Positions 43,263 through 52,511 of a stretch of 64,000 nucleotides of DNA are shown piece after piece. The DNA lies in the NCBI GenBank assembly GCA_035489435.1, contig DATHKG010000165.1, one strand, 5' to 3'. The notes under the pieces were generated by a model. That model made no database searches. It had not been told where the DNA came from and saw only the letters and a program-made list of their open reading frames with translations. Origin of the DNA: DATHKG01 sp035489435. Its GTDB lineage: Bacteria > Bacteroidota > Bacteroidia > Chitinophagales > Chitinophagaceae. Every line of letters starts with the position of its first letter. Within the stretch, counting starts at the first letter, position 1. A program made the translations under genes and the position numbers.

Positions 43263-44048
43263 TCAAATAGCCAACTTTGTTGCATAAGTTATTTTGCGTT
43301 TTGTTACTTTTATCGGAACGCCCCTGGCATTTAATTCTGTACGGTGTTGCCAGTTCTTTAAATGGTCGTAGTCCTTGTAACTATATTTTTTGATGAAGGT
43401 CTTTACAGAATCTTTTGTAATAGTTGCATGAATAGCTTCTATGACGTTATTATCACCGTCCAACTCCGCAGTATATGAATAATCCATTTTGCCTGAACTA
43501 TCAATGGATATAAATTTTACATTGATTCCTTCCTGAAAACTCTTTACATACTCATACAACAGGGAACTATCGGGCCGGTAGAATTTACCGGATGTGGACT
43601 CATCGCATTCATTTGGAGGCTTGTGTGTAGAAAAATAAGAGATTTTGCCGGTAGAGTCATAATGGTTGATAGCGATAAGTTCACCCTTTGCATTAATTAT
43701 TGATTCTCCGCTATCGATCAATTTACCATTCAGATTTATACCCATGCTTCTATCCATACCATTCTCAAAATATGAGTAGGAAGCAATAACCTTATTTTTT
43801 TTACCACTGTCAACCTCGGTATATGAACGCAAATATCCTTCTTTCCATTCGCCTAGTTCTGAATGCACTGAGTCGGGAACAAGGTTCCCTGACGAATCAA
43901 TAATATAATTTAACATTTCCACAAGGTGAGGATCACCTTTAAATTCCAGGCTAGCCATACCCGGATATCTTCGTTCCACAGGTTGCTTGTTTTCTTTACA
44001 TGAAATGAGGAGGCACAAAACACTAAGTGAGAAAATAATATTTTTCAT
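43263..44048 (-). CDS. Lipoprotein of unknown function
   Basis: 261 residues. The leader 'IIFSLSVLCLLISCKENKQ' has a lipobox (LLISC). The rest resembles antitoxin/MORN-like toggles of short strands ('YSYFENGMDRSMGINLNGKLIDSGESII', 'GELIAINHYDSTGKISYF'), a pattern of YD-like hairpins seen in Bacteroidota envelope proteins. No catalytic motif is visible. Monocistronic, convergent with the amidohydrolase gene. Confidence 0.65.
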   Translation of the reverse strand: MKNIIFSLSVLCLLISCKENKQPVERRYPGMASLEFKGDPHLVEMLNYIIDSSGNLVPDSVHSELGEWKEGYLRSYTEVDSGKKNKVIASYSYFENGMDRSMGINLNGKLIDSGESIINAKGELIAINHYDSTGKISYFSTHKPPNECDESTSGKFYRPDSSLLYEYVKSFQEGINVKFISIDSSGKMDYSYTAELDGDNNVIEAIHATITKDSVKTFIKKYSYKDYDHLKNWQHRTELNARGVPIKVTKRKITYATKLAI

Positions 44049-44206
44049 CCGTTCGGTTTTTTATTTTTTTTGGAACGGATAACTTATCACCTCTCCACCT
44101 AGTTAAGGTTGGAACACCTGAATGAAAGTAACTTTTGTGTCAAACCAATATATGGGGTTGGTCATATTGGTTGTAGATTAAGGTATTATCAAATATAACC
44201 TATCTT

Positions 44207-45619
44207 TTACTCTTTATCCCAAAGAAATTGCCCGAGTCTCAGTCCTTTAATTTTCCCATCTTTATCAGCAACGAATTCGTAGTTTATATTGTAGCCTTCT
44301 TTCACTTCAACTTTGAATCGATTTGGGCCATCAGCTTTCATGGCTGTTACGGGAAGAAGGTACTGGCAATAAGTTGAATAAAGCGAATCATTTTTAAGAT
44401 AGATATCCATGGCACCATAACCACCCGGCAAACTGTAAGTTCCAGTGTATTGCTGTAGGTCTGTCTTACCGGATTTTTTAAACGCATCAGATAGAATTGA
44501 TGCAAACTGCTCATTTATTTTACCGAAATCGTTATCGCCATTGTTTGTCAGAATAACCCATCCGATTTTACTTTCCGGGTTAAACACAAGGATGCTTCTA
44601 TGTCCGGGAAAACCGCCCTCATGCAATACATAAGGGTAAGCGGGCTTCCATGCAATTTTAAGATGCCTCATCATAGCGCGGGTATCAGGTCTGAGCAATT
44701 GATCATTGTCGAACTGTGCCATGATATATTTGGTCATATCCGTGGCAGTGGAGTATATTCCGCCGGGATAGATTGCAGCATTCACATCAAAAAACGGGAT
44801 CTCATCAAATTTTTTTCTGTTTTTATCAAAGCGATAACCTTTGGCAAGCTGAGGCCCGATACCCCGATCTGATAAAAATCCTGACTCTTTCATCTTAAGA
44901 GGCGCAAGGATATAATCTGTTACATAATCGGAATAATTGGTTTTTGCTGCCCTTTCAATTGCTATACCTAAAAGCGTATAGCCAAGATTTGAATAGTGCC
45001 GGTCATTCTGATGAATAAAATCATAAGGTGGATAATCCAGCTGCATAAATTGCAATGTGTGAAGTACCTCTTTATTTGTGGCGAATGCTTTCACAGGAAC
45101 AGCGCCACCTGTAATCATCCATCTTTCAAATGAAAATGTAAAAGCCGTATCCGCAGGTGTGTTCCTTGGAAGGCCGGATGTATGAGTCGCAAGCTGGAGA
45201 AGGGTAGTGGGCCCGGTTCCTTTATATGGTGATTTAACTTTGTATTCCGGTATATATTTTTTAACATCGTCTGTAAGACCGATCACACCTCTCTCAACAA
45301 GTTGCATGAACATAGTGGCTGTGAAGGTTTTTGTAATCGACATGATCGGAAACTTTGAATCTACCTTCGTCTCCACTTTATTTTCGAGATCAGTATAACC
45401 GGTTGCCTGTTTGTAAACAACATCATGTTCATGTACTATTGCGATGCTTAAGCCTGGTGAATTACTGGTCTTGCTGAAATTATCAACAACCTGTTGAAGT
45501 TTTTTTATTACAGAATCAGGCAAAGAATGCTGAGCAAGCAAAGTCGCAGGAACAAGAGAGATTATATTAAAAGCGATCAATGCGATCGGTAAGAAAGTTC
45601 CACGAAAGGTTTTTCTCAT
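44207..45619 (-). CDS. Serine hydrolase, class C beta-lactamase-like, with C-terminal accessory domain
   Basis: 470 residues. Signal peptide to about 29 ('LVPATLLAQ'). SxxK motif 'PIMSITKTFTATMF' and YxN motif 'DRHYSNLGYTLLGIAIERA', with the downstream 'HEGGFPGHRSILVFNPE' in the position of the KTG-like box. The C-terminal roughly 100 residues ('LQQYTGTYSLPGGYGAMDIYLKNDSLYST') form the small beta domain often found on these periplasmic esterases/peptidases. Same family as the truncated gene at position 1. Substrate unknown. Confidence 0.9.
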   Translation of the reverse strand: MRKTFRGTFLPIALIAFNIISLVPATLLAQHSLPDSVIKKLQQVVDNFSKTSNSPGLSIAIVHEHDVVYKQATGYTDLENKVETKVDSKFPIMSITKTFTATMFMQLVERGVIGLTDDVKKYIPEYKVKSPYKGTGPTTLLQLATHTSGLPRNTPADTAFTFSFERWMITGGAVPVKAFATNKEVLHTLQFMQLDYPPYDFIHQNDRHYSNLGYTLLGIAIERAAKTNYSDYVTDYILAPLKMKESGFLSDRGIGPQLAKGYRFDKNRKKFDEIPFFDVNAAIYPGGIYSTATDMTKYIMAQFDNDQLLRPDTRAMMRHLKIAWKPAYPYVLHEGGFPGHRSILVFNPESKIGWVILTNNGDNDFGKINEQFASILSDAFKKSGKTDLQQYTGTYSLPGGYGAMDIYLKNDSLYSTYCQYLLPVTAMKADGPNRFKVEVKEGYNINYEFVADKDGKIKGLRLGQFLWDKE

Positions 45620-45689
45620 ACAAACGATTTAATTCGTTTGACGCAGTTTGTGGCAGTTAGTTACATGTTAATCCAAAAAAGCCATGAAT

Positions 45690-46406
45690 CTATAGTGACC
45701 TGATTTTAATATTTCTCCATTCACTGGATCCGGGATGTTGCTGTAGGGCAATCTTTCCCCCGTGCACTTTTGCAAAGTCTGCAAAAGGTTTAGCCGCGAA
45801 TTTACTTTTAGCAATCCTGGCATTCCAATCATCACTTCCTATCTGGCCATCAAAAGTTTGAATACCATTGAGCCATAATGTAAGATGACCCTTATTTTGA
45901 ACAATCCTGACCTTATTGAATTCACCGACCGGCTTTGGTTTCGAAACTGTTGAGTCGCCGGCAAGATCATATAAACATCCCGCAAGATGGGTTTGCTTTT
46001 TATTGTCTGAAGCATATATATTATCCAAAACCTGCATTTCAGGGCCAGTCAGATAGCTCGCAGGATATTTAGGATCTTCCTGGATATCAAAAATGATCCC
46101 GCTGTTTCCACCTTTTGAAATCTTCCATTCCAGTTGCAATTCAAAGTTTTCAAAGGCTTCATTTGTCACCATATCTCCGCCGCCATTCCTGGGTTTTGAA
46201 GTATCGAAAATAATAACACCATCTCTTACCTGCCATTTCGAACCAACGGTATCACGCAGATAAGTATGCCAACCCTGGGTTGATTTACCGTCGAATAATA
46301 GTTTCCAGCCTTGTTTTTTTTCTTTCTTAGTGAGCGTATTCGGTTTTTGGGCCACGATGGCTGTTATGGACAATAGAAAAACGATGAAGATGCTTGCCTT
46401 TTTCAT
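45690..46406 (-). CDS. DUF1080 (3-keto-disaccharide hydrolase-like) secreted protein
   Basis: 238 residues with signal peptide 'IFIVFLLSITAIVAQ'. The LamG/GH16-like jelly-roll DUF1080 signatures are 'GWKLLFDGKSTQGWHTYL', 'GGGDMVTNEAFENFELQLEWKISKGGNSGIIFDI', 'GPEMQVLDN' and the end 'GKIALQQHPGSSEWRNIKIR'. Members of this family have been assigned 3-keto-glycoside hydrolysis. No oxidoreductase partner is adjacent here. Separate transcription unit from the flanking genes, although all are on the minus strand. Confidence 0.92.
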   Translation of the reverse strand: MKKASIFIVFLLSITAIVAQKPNTLTKKEKKQGWKLLFDGKSTQGWHTYLRDTVGSKWQVRDGVIIFDTSKPRNGGGDMVTNEAFENFELQLEWKISKGGNSGIIFDIQEDPKYPASYLTGPEMQVLDNIYASDNKKQTHLAGCLYDLAGDSTVSKPKPVGEFNKVRIVQNKGHLTLWLNGIQTFDGQIGSDDWNARIAKSKFAAKPFADFAKVHGGKIALQQHPGSSEWRNIKIRSL

Positions 46407-46519
46407 TAACTCATTTTGAGATTGCTAAATTAAGAAAATGATGCTCCCGATGAACAGCATTTTTTGAACTATCGATTAAAATCTGTTAAAGCAAAGAAAA
46501 TATACATTGAACTTACTTG

Positions 46520-47305
46520 TTACGAACTTTTGTTTTTTTGCATGCTGAAAGCAGTTGAGAAACCAAACCGCCGATAGAAATGGGCAAGGTTGGGGCCGGT
46601 ATGAAGCGCAATTGTCGAATGATCAGGCGCATTTTCTTCGAACCAGTCATTGATATTTTTTACCAGCGCTGTTCCAATAAGTTTCCCTTGCCACTCAGGA
46701 TGCACGATTACATTTTTGATATAATAAAAACCGGCGCTGTCGCTAAACAGGAAAGCACAGCCAACCACTTCAGCATTATCGTAATTTTTCGCGATAACGC
46801 AATGTGCAATAGCGGCGGAATTGCCAGTAGCAGGTCTCGGTCCTGCAGGGTGGCCCCAGCCTACAGATTTAATCAGCTTTTCCAGTTCATCTGCAGAAGG
46901 AGGGCGGGAAGCGATTTGGATATTATCCGGCATCCGTGGTTCGCTTTTACCCCTTAATGAAATGCCATGACCAAAACGGATCCTATGACCATCGGGATCC
47001 TCGACCAGCATTTCACGCATGCCCCATTCAAAACTTTCAGGGGGATTTATCACTTTTGCTCCTTTTGCACTGATCAGTTCATGATAAGCATCTACATCAT
47101 CAACGTTTATCGCAAGCCATGTTCCGGGGTGTCCCTGCCCATCCCTGCAAAAAAATATCCGGACATCTCCCATATCAACACCACCAAAACCGACAGGATC
47201 ATCCCAGGTCCAACTACCCTTGAAACCCAATACATCAGTGTAGTAACGAATACTCACTACTACGTCAGAAGAATAAAGAATTGGTGTGATAGATTGAAAA
47301 CTCAA
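46520..47305 (-). CDS. VOC (glyoxalase/bleomycin-resistance) - GNAT acetyltransferase fusion
   Basis: 261 residues from a TTG start at 47303-47305 (an in-frame stop lies a few codons upstream, and the VOC fold needs these residues). Residues 1-125 are one VOC module: 'ITPILYSSDVVVSIRYYTDVLGF', 'WLAINVDDVDAYHELISAKGAKVINPPESF' and 'MLVEDPDGHRIRFGHG'. Residues about 135-255 are a GNAT N-acetyltransferase with the acetyl-CoA loop 'IKNVIVHPEWQGKLIGTALV' and 'TGPNLAHFYRRFGF'. The fusion suggests one protein that binds and acetylates a small toxic molecule, but that is inference. Both halves look complete. Confidence 0.82.
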   Translation of the reverse strand: MSFQSITPILYSSDVVVSIRYYTDVLGFKGSWTWDDPVGFGGVDMGDVRIFFCRDGQGHPGTWLAINVDDVDAYHELISAKGAKVINPPESFEWGMREMLVEDPDGHRIRFGHGISLRGKSEPRMPDNIQIASRPPSADELEKLIKSVGWGHPAGPRPATGNSAAIAHCVIAKNYDNAEVVGCAFLFSDSAGFYYIKNVIVHPEWQGKLIGTALVKNINDWFEENAPDHSTIALHTGPNLAHFYRRFGFSTAFSMQKNKSS

Positions 47306-47688
47306 GGTTTTTGTAAGTTATTAAAAATAATAACATAAGTAAGATGATGGGGTAGCAGGTATATAACCTGGCAGAAATTTTTTCAAACTTTGTTTGGAAC
47401 TAAGAAAAAGATCATTAGCTTTGAAGCGCAAAGTGCTTTATGGAATAATAAATTGGTCAGTCAACCCCGATTCTGCACAAAAAGCGGTATAAGCAGCATT
47501 TCAATCTCAAATTAAGTCTCAAATGATCATGTGTGAACAACTTACAGGGGTAAATGGCTTCGGCATAGTCAATTAATAACTTTATTTAAACAGTTGATAT
47601 GGCAAAAATCAAGCAATAGAAATCTAAACATATGCATTTGCACTTTGCAGTTCAAAGCACTTTATAATAATTAAATATTTGACACACC
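47306..47688. promoter_or_regulatory. Leader of the exosortase-N operon with two copies of a CTTTG-N5-CAAAG motif
   Basis: 383 bp without a gene. Two similar elements occur: CTTTG-aagcg-CAAAG-tg-CTTTAT (47419-47441) and CTTTG-cagtt-CAAAG-ca-CTTTAT (47643-47665), each followed by an AATAATAAATT-like stretch. Spacer length and the trailing CTTTAT are kept while the spacer sequence changes, as in protein-binding sites. The second copy ends about 24 bp before the ATG at 47689 and could occlude the promoter or ribosome site. Confidence 0.5.
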
Positions 47689-50244
47689 ATGGAGACAATA
47701 ACTAACATCGAGCCGTTAAAAAGTAAAATACATCAAACATTAAAGATCAACCCGGAGCCGGTATCTGAGCTTGCAAAATTGGGATACCTGTTTCTTTTTG
47801 TTTCATTACTGTTATTTGGAATTTGCGAATACTTCCGGGTAAAGGAAAATCTATTCATGTTGTTTTTCGTGCATTATATCATTTCAATGGTGTATATGTT
47901 TGTTCTCATGTTCAACAGGTCTTACGGGATAAGAAGAAGCTGGAAAAAAGAGAACATCAATAAAACCATGATACTGCTGAACCTATTCCTGATATCAGCA
48001 TTTGCATTGAACAGGGAGATTACGGTGTTCGAAAACTCTGTTAACTGGCTTCGTGTTTACATCTTACTCACTTCAGCAGCCTTGTTGAGCTATGAATATG
48101 CCGACCGGCTACCACTATGGGTTAACAATATTCAGCATTTCCTGTTGGGGAGCGCAGTGGCACTATATCTATACCTCGCGCTGTATGTCGCTAACTATTA
48201 CCCGGTCGGCGCAATTGGAATGATTGCCCTGGGTATAGGCGGCCATATTTTCGTACCCCTGGCATTGTTGATTGCATCCATTTTTTTGTTTGTCCATTTT
48301 CGTAAACATCGCATTAATAACTATTCAATTATGGCCGGCTTCCTGTTTCCTGTTTTACTTGCTATTTCTTTCATGGTGGAATGGAACTCGAGAATCTCTG
48401 AAATGGAAAAGATAAGCAATCAATCAGCTATGTACAATGAAACTGAGCTTCCGGTTTGGGTGAATGTTGCTGAATCGCTCGAAAACGACTGGATATCTGA
48501 GCGGATATTAAAAACAGATCTTGTATATACCACTGCAAAATATGATTTTGACGAATGGTGGTTCATGCCACAAAATGTTTCCTGGGATGAAATAAAAAAG
48601 CATGATCCACTTGTTTACATCGCGAGTCTCAAGTCAAAAAGCTCGTTGCCGGATGATGAAAGAGTGAAGATTTTAAAATCTATTACCAATGGCCGTCACC
48701 AGGCAAATGAAAGGCTTTGGTCCGGAGACAATCTTACCACCTCCTATATCATTTCGGATATTGACATCTATACAGATTTGCGGCTTGCATATACTGAGCA
48801 ATACCTGAACATCAGGAACAATAGCCTCAGAGGCAGTTGGTGGGGCAATACTGAAGAAGGTATCTATACATTCTATTTACCTCCAGGATCAGTAGTAACT
48901 TCGCTTTCTCTTTGGATCAATGGAAGGGAAGAAAAGGCCATACTCACTTCAAAACAAAAAGCAGATAAAGCTTATAAAACAATCGTGGGCGTGGAACGCC
49001 GGGATCCGTCTGTAGTTCACTGGCAGGAGGGCAACACGGTCACCGTCAGGGTTTTTCCATGTACGGATAAAGAAGAAAGGAAGTTTAAAATTGGCATCAC
49101 ATCGCCGCTCCAGGTTAAGGATGGACAGGTTATTTATAAAAACATCCTGTTTGATGGACCTGATCCTTCCAATGCAACCGAAACCAGGCGCATCCGCTTC
49201 ATTGGTGGGAAGCCGCAATTTGATGAATCAGGTAATTTTGAAAAAACTGCGAAAGGTGATTATATAACAGAAAATAAATACGATCCGGATTTTACATTTT
49301 CTTATCCTGTCACCGTCCTGAAATCAAACCGGTTTACTAATAATGGCTATTCATATTCATTAGCCGATTTGCAGCCTCGTAAGAATACCGTCGAAATAAA
49401 CAGCTTATTCCTGGATATCAATAACAGTTGGCATAAAAATGAATTGAGGGAGTTGCGAACACTGGTTTTGAATCACGAGGTTTATGTTTCCCTGGATGAA
49501 GAGCTTATCAAATTGACTGATTCAAACTGGTCAAAATTAACGGCGGCAATGAGGGAACGCAACTTTTCATTATTTCCTTATCATAAACTCACTGATATCG
49601 AACAGTCGCTGGTAGTGACCAAGGGAAATCGGTTATCACCACACCTGAGCGATATTAAAGAAAGTAAATTCGCGAAAGGCGTAAGTACATTTTTTGCCTC
49701 GGGAAAAAAGGTTAAGGTCTTCAATATTAATGGAGTCAAATCTACCTATACTGCTTCACTAACTGAATTGCGTGGATTGGAGTTTTGCGAAGGTGATATT
49801 GCAGCCTTAAAAAAGATTCTTGAAACAAAGGTCTATCCCGGATCTGTGGAAACGGATAATGTTGTTGCATTACATGAAGCCGGGATGATAATAACCCGGA
49901 CGACGGATTCGACCAGCCTTGTACCAGGCAATGCACCCGATCATCTGGCCCGTTTGTTTGCTTATAATGATATTATGAGGAAAGTAAGCAGCGGGTATTT
50001 CAATGATGATTATGTCAATGAAGCCCTGGTTGATGAAGCCGCAACTGCATATATCGTCTCGCCGGTTTCAAGTTTGATCGTACTGGAAACACAGGAAGAC
50101 TACAAGCGATTTGGTATAGCAGATAAAGGCAATAGTTTGAATAATGCCGCCAGGCAATCATCCGGTTCAGTGCCTGAACCTCATGAATGGGTACTTATAA
50201 TTATGTTCGTCGCATTTGCCTTTTATCTGAAATTCAGAAACTGA
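47689..50244 (+). CDS. XrtN-system VIT-domain protein (exosortase N target)
   Basis: 851 residues. The N-terminal roughly 240 residues hold about seven membrane helices. A VIT (vault-protein inter-alpha-trypsin) domain follows at about 390-500 ('GIYTFYLPPGSVVTSLSLWINGREEKAIL', 'KQKADKAYKTIVGVERRDPSVVHW', 'GNTVTVRVFPC'). The C-terminus is a sorting tripartite signal: 'SSGSVPEPHEWVLIIMFVAFAFYLKFRN', i.e. a PEP motif, a hydrophobic helix and basic residues. This matches the description of the single dedicated substrate of exosortase N in Bacteroidota. The exosortase gene starts 39 bp downstream. Physiological role unknown. Confidence 0.88.
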   Translation: METITNIEPLKSKIHQTLKINPEPVSELAKLGYLFLFVSLLLFGICEYFRVKENLFMLFFVHYIISMVYMFVLMFNRSYGIRRSWKKENINKTMILLNLFLISAFALNREITVFENSVNWLRVYILLTSAALLSYEYADRLPLWVNNIQHFLLGSAVALYLYLALYVANYYPVGAIGMIALGIGGHIFVPLALLIASIFLFVHFRKHRINNYSIMAGFLFPVLLAISFMVEWNSRISEMEKISNQSAMYNETELPVWVNVAESLENDWISERILKTDLVYTTAKYDFDEWWFMPQNVSWDEIKKHDPLVYIASLKSKSSLPDDERVKILKSITNGRHQANERLWSGDNLTTSYIISDIDIYTDLRLAYTEQYLNIRNNSLRGSWWGNTEEGIYTFYLPPGSVVTSLSLWINGREEKAILTSKQKADKAYKTIVGVERRDPSVVHWQEGNTVTVRVFPCTDKEERKFKIGITSPLQVKDGQVIYKNILFDGPDPSNATETRRIRFIGGKPQFDESGNFEKTAKGDYITENKYDPDFTFSYPVTVLKSNRFTNNGYSYSLADLQPRKNTVEINSLFLDINNSWHKNELRELRTLVLNHEVYVSLDEELIKLTDSNWSKLTAAMRERNFSLFPYHKLTDIEQSLVVTKGNRLSPHLSDIKESKFAKGVSTFFASGKKVKVFNINGVKSTYTASLTELRGLEFCEGDIAALKKILETKVYPGSVETDNVVALHEAGMIITRTTDSTSLVPGNAPDHLARLFAYNDIMRKVSSGYFNDDYVNEALVDEAATAYIVSPVSSLIVLETQEDYKRFGIADKGNSLNNAARQSSGSVPEPHEWVLIIMFVAFAFYLKFRN

Positions 50245-50283
50245 TGATTGCAATAAGGTCAGTTTTTACTCAAAAAAAAATCT

Positions 50284-51645
50284 ATGCCGCAAATCAACGT
50301 TTTAAGCTTTGCAACCCGGGAACTGAAGTTCGGGATAGTAAGGATAAATTTTCATTTTCTTTTTTGTATTGTTCTTTTATTAACCGGTGCTGCTTTTGCA
50401 TTTCCTTTATCATATCTATCCTCAACAAATATTGTTATGGGACTTGTATTGGTTCCGGTTTCATTGTTTTGCAGCGGCGCAAAAAGATTTAACCTTATTT
50501 ATTTTATAGCAATGTTGTTATTCTGTGCTGTTGCCTATAAGTACCAGGTGAAAATATTTTATTTTTTTGCGCTGACATTCTATTTACTGGTTTTGACTGA
50601 GCTGTATATAGGAAGATGTGATAGGATAATCTTATTCCTCTTCCTGTTTATGTCACCTTTTTTCCACCAGGTTATAGCAATTATGGGTTTTCCGATCCGT
50701 CTTGGGTTAAGTTCGCTTGCCGGAAACATTCTTTCAACCGCCGGACTTAACTTGGCCGTAGAAGGAAACATGATGGTGCTGAATGGTTCTGCTTTTTCTG
50801 TTGATGAAGCATGCATGGGTTTGAATATGCTTTCAACTTCCATGCTAATGGCTGTTTTTGCCATATCCTTTCGATACAGGAGGCAGGAGAGGCGACTTTC
50901 ATTTATCAAAATTTCCTTGTTTTTCTTTGGAGTCTTTATATTGAATATGGTATGCAATCTGTTAAGGATAATTTTACTCGTGGCACTAAAAATCGGACCC
51001 GAAAATCCTATGCATGAAATCGTGGGAATACTTTGTTTTGTTTGTTACATAATGGTGCCAATCTTTTTTTTCAGTTCCTGGATGATCAATAAATCCGCAA
51101 AGGAGATCGAGCCTGTTAATAGTCAACATTTTCTAAATCCTTTTAAGCAACTATGCCTGTTGATTTGCTCTTTAATAATTATGTCGCTTGGCATCTATAT
51201 TCACATAAAGCCGAAACATGTTTTACCATCTGAACAAGTTTCATTTGTCGTTCCAGGTTATGAGTCTGCTGCACTTAATGACGGGATAACAAAATTATTT
51301 AATAAAGAAGTCCTGGTTTACATCAAACCCATACCGGAATTTTTTTCAGGTGAACATACTCCTTTAATATGTTGGCGAGGTGAAGGTTTTTCATTTAAAG
51401 GTGTCAGGAAATCCATGGTAAATGGAAAAGAGGTTTATATAGGCAGGCTGGCAAGACCCGGTGAGGAGCTATTTACAGCATGGTGGTATAGTAATGGTAA
51501 AACAACAACGATTGATCAGGTGGACTGGCGTTTCCGGATGATGAAAGGCGAGGAGAAGTTCAGACTTGTTAATGTAACAGTGGAAGACGAATCTTCGCTT
51601 TCAAAGCACATATCTTTTTTCTTAAACCGAAAGATTGAGTATTGA
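50284..51645 (+). CDS. xrtN: Exosortase N with C-terminal EpsI-like domain
   Basis: 453 residues. About eight membrane helices in the first 290 residues carry the exosortase/archaeosortase active-site triad: Cys in 'SVDEACMGLNMLSTSMLM', Arg in 'NMVCNLLRIILLVAL' and His in 'PENPMHEIVGILCFVCYI'. After a further helix ('LICSLIIMSLGIYIHI') a periplasmic EpsI-like (DUF3485-type) domain of about 150 residues follows, with 'HTPLICWRGEGFSFKGVRK' and 'RLARPGEELFTAWWYSNG'. The enzyme should cleave the PEP-type tail of the preceding VIT protein and may attach it to a lipid or glycan. Gene symbol follows the literature name of the family. Confidence 0.88.
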   Translation: MPQINVLSFATRELKFGIVRINFHFLFCIVLLLTGAAFAFPLSYLSSTNIVMGLVLVPVSLFCSGAKRFNLIYFIAMLLFCAVAYKYQVKIFYFFALTFYLLVLTELYIGRCDRIILFLFLFMSPFFHQVIAIMGFPIRLGLSSLAGNILSTAGLNLAVEGNMMVLNGSAFSVDEACMGLNMLSTSMLMAVFAISFRYRRQERRLSFIKISLFFFGVFILNMVCNLLRIILLVALKIGPENPMHEIVGILCFVCYIMVPIFFFSSWMINKSAKEIEPVNSQHFLNPFKQLCLLICSLIIMSLGIYIHIKPKHVLPSEQVSFVVPGYESAALNDGITKLFNKEVLVYIKPIPEFFSGEHTPLICWRGEGFSFKGVRKSMVNGKEVYIGRLARPGEELFTAWWYSNGKTTTIDQVDWRFRMMKGEEKFRLVNVTVEDESSLSKHISFFLNRKIEY

Positions 51646-51720
51646 GTGGTGAGTTGGGTTATGAGTGACGGGTGGAATGATGGGTTTTTAGTAATGAGTC
51701 GATTATGGTCGATTAGTTTT

Positions 51721-51985
51721 TTATCCGAAAGTAAATGCAAATGCTTCGACGCCGGATCCCAAAAATTCGATGGTAAACAACCGGTCATTGATTGGCCCTG
51801 TTTGCCTGATCAACTGGTAAAGTCTTTGATCGCTCAGCATGCCATAGCCCTGTTCATTGATGTCGACGCCATGCGACGGTCCTGGTGAAACTCCGTCGAT
51901 CAACACACAGAAGCGAATATTTGACCCGGACCGGGACGGACCCATAACAAGATGAAGATCCCGGATTATGCCATCGTTGTCTGCC
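51721..51985 (-). pseudogene. C-terminal remnant of a DipZ-like thioredoxin/cytochrome c biogenesis protein
   Basis: The minus frame open from about 51985 to the stop at 51721 reads 'DGIIRDLHLVMGPSRSGSNI', 'RFCVLIDGVSPGPSHGVDIN', 'EQGYGMLSDQRLYQLIRQTG' and 'DRLFTIEFLGSGVEAFAFTF'. This is the conserved end of the carbohydrate-binding-like C-terminal domain of DipZ-type redoxin proteins. The membrane and thioredoxin parts are absent, and the fragment overlaps the 3' end of the DoxX gene by about 20 bp, so it is a leftover of a deletion. Upstream, 51646-51700 is a TGAGT-rich spacer tract. Confidence 0.7.
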
Positions 51986-52367
51986 TTAATTCAGGATTCT
52001 TAGGCGCCAGTTTTTTCCAGAAAACATATGAAAGTACTCCAAGCAAAATCGGCAGTAAAATAAATGCTACACCAGGATCTACTTTTTTCGCAACAGCTAT
52101 AATAGAATAGATAGCGCCGGTCAGGTCGAAAAATAAGCCTGCATAAGCCCATTCCTTTGCCTTAGCAAATCCCGGAATCAATATAGTTATTCCACCTACC
52201 ACCTTTGCCAAACTTATAAACTGGATAAAATAGATCGGGTAACCAAGATATCCGTTCAAAAAATCTACCGACTGTTTAGATGGCTCAATTCCAGGTATGC
52301 CGGACCATATCATAAATCCAGCGAAAAGAATGGTAAAGATCCAGTAGAGTAGTTTTGAGCGTTTCAT
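51966..52367 (-). CDS. DoxX-family membrane protein
   Basis: 133 residues with four membrane helices. Family pattern: 'WIFTILFAGFMIWSGIPGI' at the N-terminus, 'GYLGYPIYFIQFISLAKVVGGITIL', 'AKEWAYAGLFFDLTGAIYSIIAV' and 'FILLPILLGVLSYVFWKK'. DoxX-like proteins of this small size are common in Bacteroidota and of unknown function. Its end overlaps the DipZ relic. Confidence 0.9.
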   Translation of the reverse strand: MKRSKLLYWIFTILFAGFMIWSGIPGIEPSKQSVDFLNGYLGYPIYFIQFISLAKVVGGITILIPGFAKAKEWAYAGLFFDLTGAIYSIIAVAKKVDPGVAFILLPILLGVLSYVFWKKLAPKNPELRQTTMA

Positions 52368-52511
52368 AATTTTATTTTTAGTTTTTTGTCAACTCAAAAA
52401 TAGGTGAGTTATTGAATTCACAACCTGTTGTGTTACGCCAAAACTGGGGGTGATTTGCGACAATCTCTATTGAACAGTTCTCATTCTGTCACCTTAGTAT
52501 CAAAATTAAGA

